Source: JAALLB01 sp017643495
Lineage (GTDB): Bacteria; Pseudomonadota; Alphaproteobacteria; Rhizobiales; Rhizobiaceae
Assembly (NCBI GenBank): GCA_965216105.1
Contig: OZ244147.1
Location: 1,798,001-1,862,000 of the forward strand
Length of the DNA: 64,000 bases
Direction: 5' to 3'
Below the pieces are notes generated by a model, which was not told the origin of the DNA, did no database searches, and saw nothing but the letters and a program-made list of their open reading frames with translations. The stretch's first letter is position 1, and each line of letters starts with the position of its first letter. Positions 61,022-64,000 of the stretch are shown here, in pieces. The translations under genes were made by a program, and so were the position numbers.

Positions 61022-62431
61022 ATGGCTATAAGTGCATGCAGGCCGGGTTCATTCAGGAAACAGCTGGCTTCAATGATGATTTCTGGTGCCGTGGTAACAG
61101 CCCTGACTACGGCTTCCCTTGCGGAATCGATTGATGCGGCGCTGGTTTCTGCCTACCACAATAATCCGACCCTCAATGCACAACGTGCTGCAACCCGTGC
61201 AGTGGACGAAAGCGTGGCTATAGCCAAGTCCGGTTACCGCCCGACCATTACGGGCTCGGCAAATATCGGTCTTTCCAAATCGACCTCAAATGTGAATGCC
61301 GCTTTTGGTGCGAATCGCACAACGCGACTTGCTCCGGGCGGATTTGGCGTGACGGTCAACCAGACACTCTGGGACAGCTACCTCACACAAAATTCGGTTG
61401 ATGCTGCCAGGGCTGCCGTGCAAGCGAGCCAGGAAGCGCTTCGCAATTCGGAACAGAACATCCTTTTCAATGGTGCTACGGCCTATCTTGATGTGATTCG
61501 GGACCGTGCCATTCTCGGCTATCAGCGCCAGAATCTTGAATTTCTGAATGAGCAGGTTCGTTCCGAAGAAGCCAGGTTCGAAGTCGGGGAGGCAACACGC
61601 ACGGACACTGCACAAGCCCGCGCAAGCCGTGCCGAGGCCCAGTCAAACGTAAGCCTGGCCCAAGCCAACCTCAAAACCAGTGAAGCGGTTTACCGGCAGA
61701 TTATCGGTAATGATCCTGCGAACCTCCAGCCTGTAAGAGGGGTCGACAAGTTGGTGCCCAATTCCATCAACAGCGCAATGGCAGTTGCCGAGCGGGAGCA
61801 CCCGGCTATCAAGTCCACCGAGTTTCTTGTCGATCAGGCGATCTACAATGTGAAAACCGCAGAGAGCGGGATGTTGCCCCGCATTGACCTGCAAGGACAG
61901 GTTTCCCGGAATTTTGACCAGAGTGCCACTGCATCTGTCGTCGACAGTGCATCTGTTGCCGCTACCCTGACCGTTCCGATATACCAGGGTGGTTCACAGT
62001 CGGCGACTGTTCGACAGAACAAGGAAACACTTGGTCAGCGGCGCATTCAGGTAGATGAGAGCGTCGACAATGTGCGGGCTGCCGTTGTTTCGGCCTACAG
62101 CCAGTATCAGGGTGCTACTGCTGCGGCCAGAGCCAACAATGAGCAGCTCAAGGCCGCACGGCTCGCCCTTCAGGGGGCAGTCGAGGAGCGCAATGTCGGT
62201 CAGCGAACCACGCTTGATGTCCTTGATACGCAAAGCCAGGTTATCGCTGCACAGATTGCGCTGGCGAATTCAAGCAGGAATGTAAAAGTTGCCGGTTATG
62301 CAATTCTGTCGGCCATAGGCAGGCTTTCTGCAAAGAAACTGGGTCTCAGGGTTTCCAATTATGATCCGAACGATCATCTTGAAGAAGTCCAGGACAAGTG
62401 GTTCGGACTGAGAATTCCGAGCGGGAACTGA
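61022..62431 (+). CDS. tolC: TolC-family outer-membrane efflux protein
   Basis: A 469-residue exported protein with a signal peptide (~residues 14-34, ending ASLAES). Two outer-membrane efflux protein repeats follow: long heptad-rich helices (61-210 and 275-430) that form the periplasmic barrel, with the repeat motifs YLDVIRDRAIL and RTTLDVLDTQSQVIAAQ. It forms the outer-membrane channel for type I secretion and RND pumps. Order pcm-like gene, tolC, popZ, valS is conserved in Hyphomicrobiales. It could in principle serve the two RND exporters in this window. Confidence 0.93.
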   Translation: MAISACRPGSFRKQLASMMISGAVVTALTTASLAESIDAALVSAYHNNPTLNAQRAATRAVDESVAIAKSGYRPTITGSANIGLSKSTSNVNAAFGANRTTRLAPGGFGVTVNQTLWDSYLTQNSVDAARAAVQASQEALRNSEQNILFNGATAYLDVIRDRAILGYQRQNLEFLNEQVRSEEARFEVGEATRTDTAQARASRAEAQSNVSLAQANLKTSEAVYRQIIGNDPANLQPVRGVDKLVPNSINSAMAVAEREHPAIKSTEFLVDQAIYNVKTAESGMLPRIDLQGQVSRNFDQSATASVVDSASVAATLTVPIYQGGSQSATVRQNKETLGQRRIQVDESVDNVRAAVVSAYSQYQGATAAARANNEQLKAARLALQGAVEERNVGQRTTLDVLDTQSQVIAAQIALANSSRNVKVAGYAILSAIGRLSAKKLGLRVSNYDPNDHLEEVQDKWFGLRIPSGN

Positions 62432-62634
62432 TTTCACTTTACATTCCCTGCAGTCAAGAATCGTATCCTGGTGGGATGCGCTGTCTAAACTGTTGAAAAA
62501 TGCCGGGGCTACCGTCTCACGATTCCATTGCCGGGAGTTTTCGTACATTATGTATATTGCGAGGGGGCGGGCCTTGATTCGATTGGCTTTTTGGCTCTGC
62601 CCGACAATCTGACAGTAAACGACCGGAGACCGAA

Positions 62635-63801
62635 ATGGCGGAAGCGGCAGCAAAAGAACCTTCGATGGAGGATATTCTTTCTTCCATCCGCAAGATCATA
62701 GCGGATGAAGGAGGACCGTCGCGTGATGACGGGCCGGCCACAAACGAATCGCCAGCCCGTGCCCCAGTCCAGACTGCCCAGGAGCGATCAGCGCAACCGC
62801 CTGCCGCCCAACAGCAAACGCCCCCGGCGCCACCTGCAACGCCAGCGCCTTCCAGCCAGGCCGCTCCAACACCTCCGCAATCACTAGCTGCACGGTCTGT
62901 CCCGGAAGGTAGCCAATCCGCTTCAGCCCCGTCTGCCAATCGCATGCCAGAGCCATCTGCCCGACCAGCTACGCCTTCTACAGCCATGCCTTCCGAAACA
63001 GGTTCGGGTTTGCAGCAAGCCGCCCAGCCTGCAATGGACAATCGCCCGGTTCAATCTTCCGCATCGCCAGCCCCGGAGCAACATCGTCCGGCACCTTCGG
63101 CCATGAACAATGAACAGCGACCTGCAAGCCCGTCCGGTTCGCTTGCCAGTATTGCTGAATCCGTAAAGGCGCGTTCAGGGAATGAAACTCCTGCTGAACC
63201 CCGCTCTCCGTCATCCGGTTCTGCGATGGGCACATCAGCATCACAGGCGGAAACAATCGGTTTGAGCCGCACTGCGCTCGAGGCCCGGCCAGAGCCGTCA
63301 CCTGAAAGATCCGTCTCTCTCAATGCGGGTAGTGAAACTGCCGATGCACCGATGCAAAAGGACCCGGTTCACCGCATAGAACTGTCTGAAAGCGTGCCGG
63401 AAAACAATCCGGTCAAACCTCAGGCCAGTGCTGGTGCCACACAAGCGTCTTCTCCTGCTGGTGGGGAAGCCGAAATCATCAAGCCGTCAGAAGCCAGTGA
63501 AAGCGCCGCAAGTACCGAGCCTTCCGGAGAAGCTGTGTCCGTTTTTGCCGGTGCATCGACAAAGCAGGCTGATGAAGAGGCAAAAGCATTCAAGGGAGCC
63601 TTGATGTCTCCGAGTGCTGATAACGCTGTCAGTACCGCTTTTGACCGCTTGAAGCGCAGTACCATGGATGACATGGATGCAAAAACGGAAGCTATACTCC
63701 GTCCGATGCTGAGGGAATGGCTTGATGAGAACCTCCCAAAACTGGTTGAAAAACTGGTTCGCGAGGAGATCGAACGGGTTGCTCGCGGAAGCCAGTCGTA
63801 A
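62635..63801 (+). CDS. popZ: PopZ-like polar organising protein (DUF2497)
   Basis: A 388-residue protein. The N-terminal segment S-M-E-D-I-L-x-S-I-R-K-I-I-A-D-E and the C-terminal helices (residues ~325-385: T-A-F-D-R-L, PMLREWLDENLPKLVEKLV, EEIERV) are the two conserved DUF2497 blocks; between them is ~300 residues of Pro/Ser/Ala-rich disordered linker, longer than in Caulobacter PopZ (177 residues). PopZ forms a polar scaffold that anchors chromosome origins via ParB and recruits signalling proteins. It lies just before valS, as in Rhizobiales. Confidence 0.92.
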   Translation: MAEAAAKEPSMEDILSSIRKIIADEGGPSRDDGPATNESPARAPVQTAQERSAQPPAAQQQTPPAPPATPAPSSQAAPTPPQSLAARSVPEGSQSASAPSANRMPEPSARPATPSTAMPSETGSGLQQAAQPAMDNRPVQSSASPAPEQHRPAPSAMNNEQRPASPSGSLASIAESVKARSGNETPAEPRSPSSGSAMGTSASQAETIGLSRTALEARPEPSPERSVSLNAGSETADAPMQKDPVHRIELSESVPENNPVKPQASAGATQASSPAGGEAEIIKPSEASESAASTEPSGEAVSVFAGASTKQADEEAKAFKGALMSPSADNAVSTAFDRLKRSTMDDMDAKTEAILRPMLREWLDENLPKLVEKLVREEIERVARGSQS

Positions 63802-63962
63802 CCTTGCGGCAGGTTGCTGCCGTTCAATCTGATCCTGCTTTTTTGACACCGGCTATTTAGCTGGGTGCGCACATGCGCCTGTCATGGCACCAGACCTGTT
63901 GACTTATCTTCAGGCTTTGGCTTTACCTCCCGGACAAGTTCCAGTTCAAAACAGAGACCAAC

Positions 63963-64000
63963 ATGCTCGACAAAACGTATGATGCCGCGGCAATCGAACC
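63963..64000 (+). CDS. valS: Valyl-tRNA synthetase, 5' end only
   Basis: An ATG at 63963 opens a frame reading MLDKTYDAAAIEP to the window edge. This matches the usual N-terminus of alphaproteobacterial ValRS, and valS is the expected gene after popZ. Only 12 complete codons are visible, so the call rests on this short match plus gene order. Confidence 0.75.
   Translation, partial: MLDKTYDAAAIE

Noticed and set aside
63807..63822. CGGCAG/CTGCCG hairpin after popZ
   Set aside because: Only 6 bp and no T run; valS may be co-transcribed or have its own promoter, but this hairpin does not decide it.

Overview
The window looks like chromosomal DNA of an alphaproteobacterium, most likely a member of Hyphomicrobiales (Rhizobiales). 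This rests on gene order and families: rne-amiC-mrcA, the sfsA-map-radC run, NDUFA12 and DUF2155 near aat and accC-accB, and pcm-like gene-tolC-popZ-valS are characteristic alphaproteobacterial neighbourhoods, and PopZ (DUF2497), DUF2853 and NDUFA12 are alphaproteobacterial families. No species can be named from the sequence alone. No CRISPR array, insertion sequence, integrase, prophage or rRNA gene is visible. Coding density is high and nearly everything is core-genome-like, so the unusual material consists of small conserved but uncharacterised modules rather than an island.

Layout. 1-8.8 kb: a membrane GGDEF-EAL protein cut by the left edge, a small CxxC protein, a degenerate Cys-rich metallophosphoesterase, trmJ, a PAP2 phosphatase, murI, rpsD and an L,D-transpeptidase. 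8.8-18.0 kb (minus strand): rne, sfsA, map, radC and a GST, followed by an RND/MMPL-type exporter with a small secreted two-cysteine protein. 18.0-26.7 kb (plus): amiC, mrcA, gatB, a GNAT and a glutamate dehydrogenase. 26.7-34.7 kb: DUF2853, NDUFA12, a PPP-type phosphatase, bluB, DUF2155, aat, accC-accB, a DsbA-like oxidoreductase and an M48 protease. 35.0-38.4 kb: a second RND exporter plus small secreted protein, paralogous to the first pair, and a DUF1330 protein. 38.4-48.6 kb: an electrophile/quinone-type operon (VOC dioxygenase, GNAT, pirin, nitroreductase), an MFS carrier, a hydrolase, a divergent Lrp/ald pair, and cysK-alaX-sseA-GNAT. 48.7-53.0 kb: SDR, flavin amine oxidase, DUF1365 and a Cfa-type methyltransferase, a lipid-modification group. 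53.2-59.8 kb: MBL hydrolase, cyclic-nucleotide-binding protein and a very unusual ABC protein in one operon, divergent from a class III nucleotide cyclase, then a CBS-GGDEF protein. 59.8-64.0 kb: tRNA-Asn, tRNA-Cys, pcm-like gene, tolC, popZ and the first codons of valS.

The two best candidates for undescribed biology are: (1) the 53.2-58.7 kb module, in which a nucleotide cyclase faces an operon of a 908-residue ABC-type membrane protein, a stand-alone cyclic-nucleotide-binding protein and an MBL-fold hydrolase. The ABC protein has lost the key Walker A, Walker B and switch residues and carries repeated copies of its helical subdomain. (2) the duplicated two-gene module (8.8-11.6 kb and 35.0-37.9 kb) of an RND-superfamily exporter followed by a small exported protein with two cysteines exactly 19 residues apart in both copies. 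Functions proposed for these modules are inference from sequence and context.
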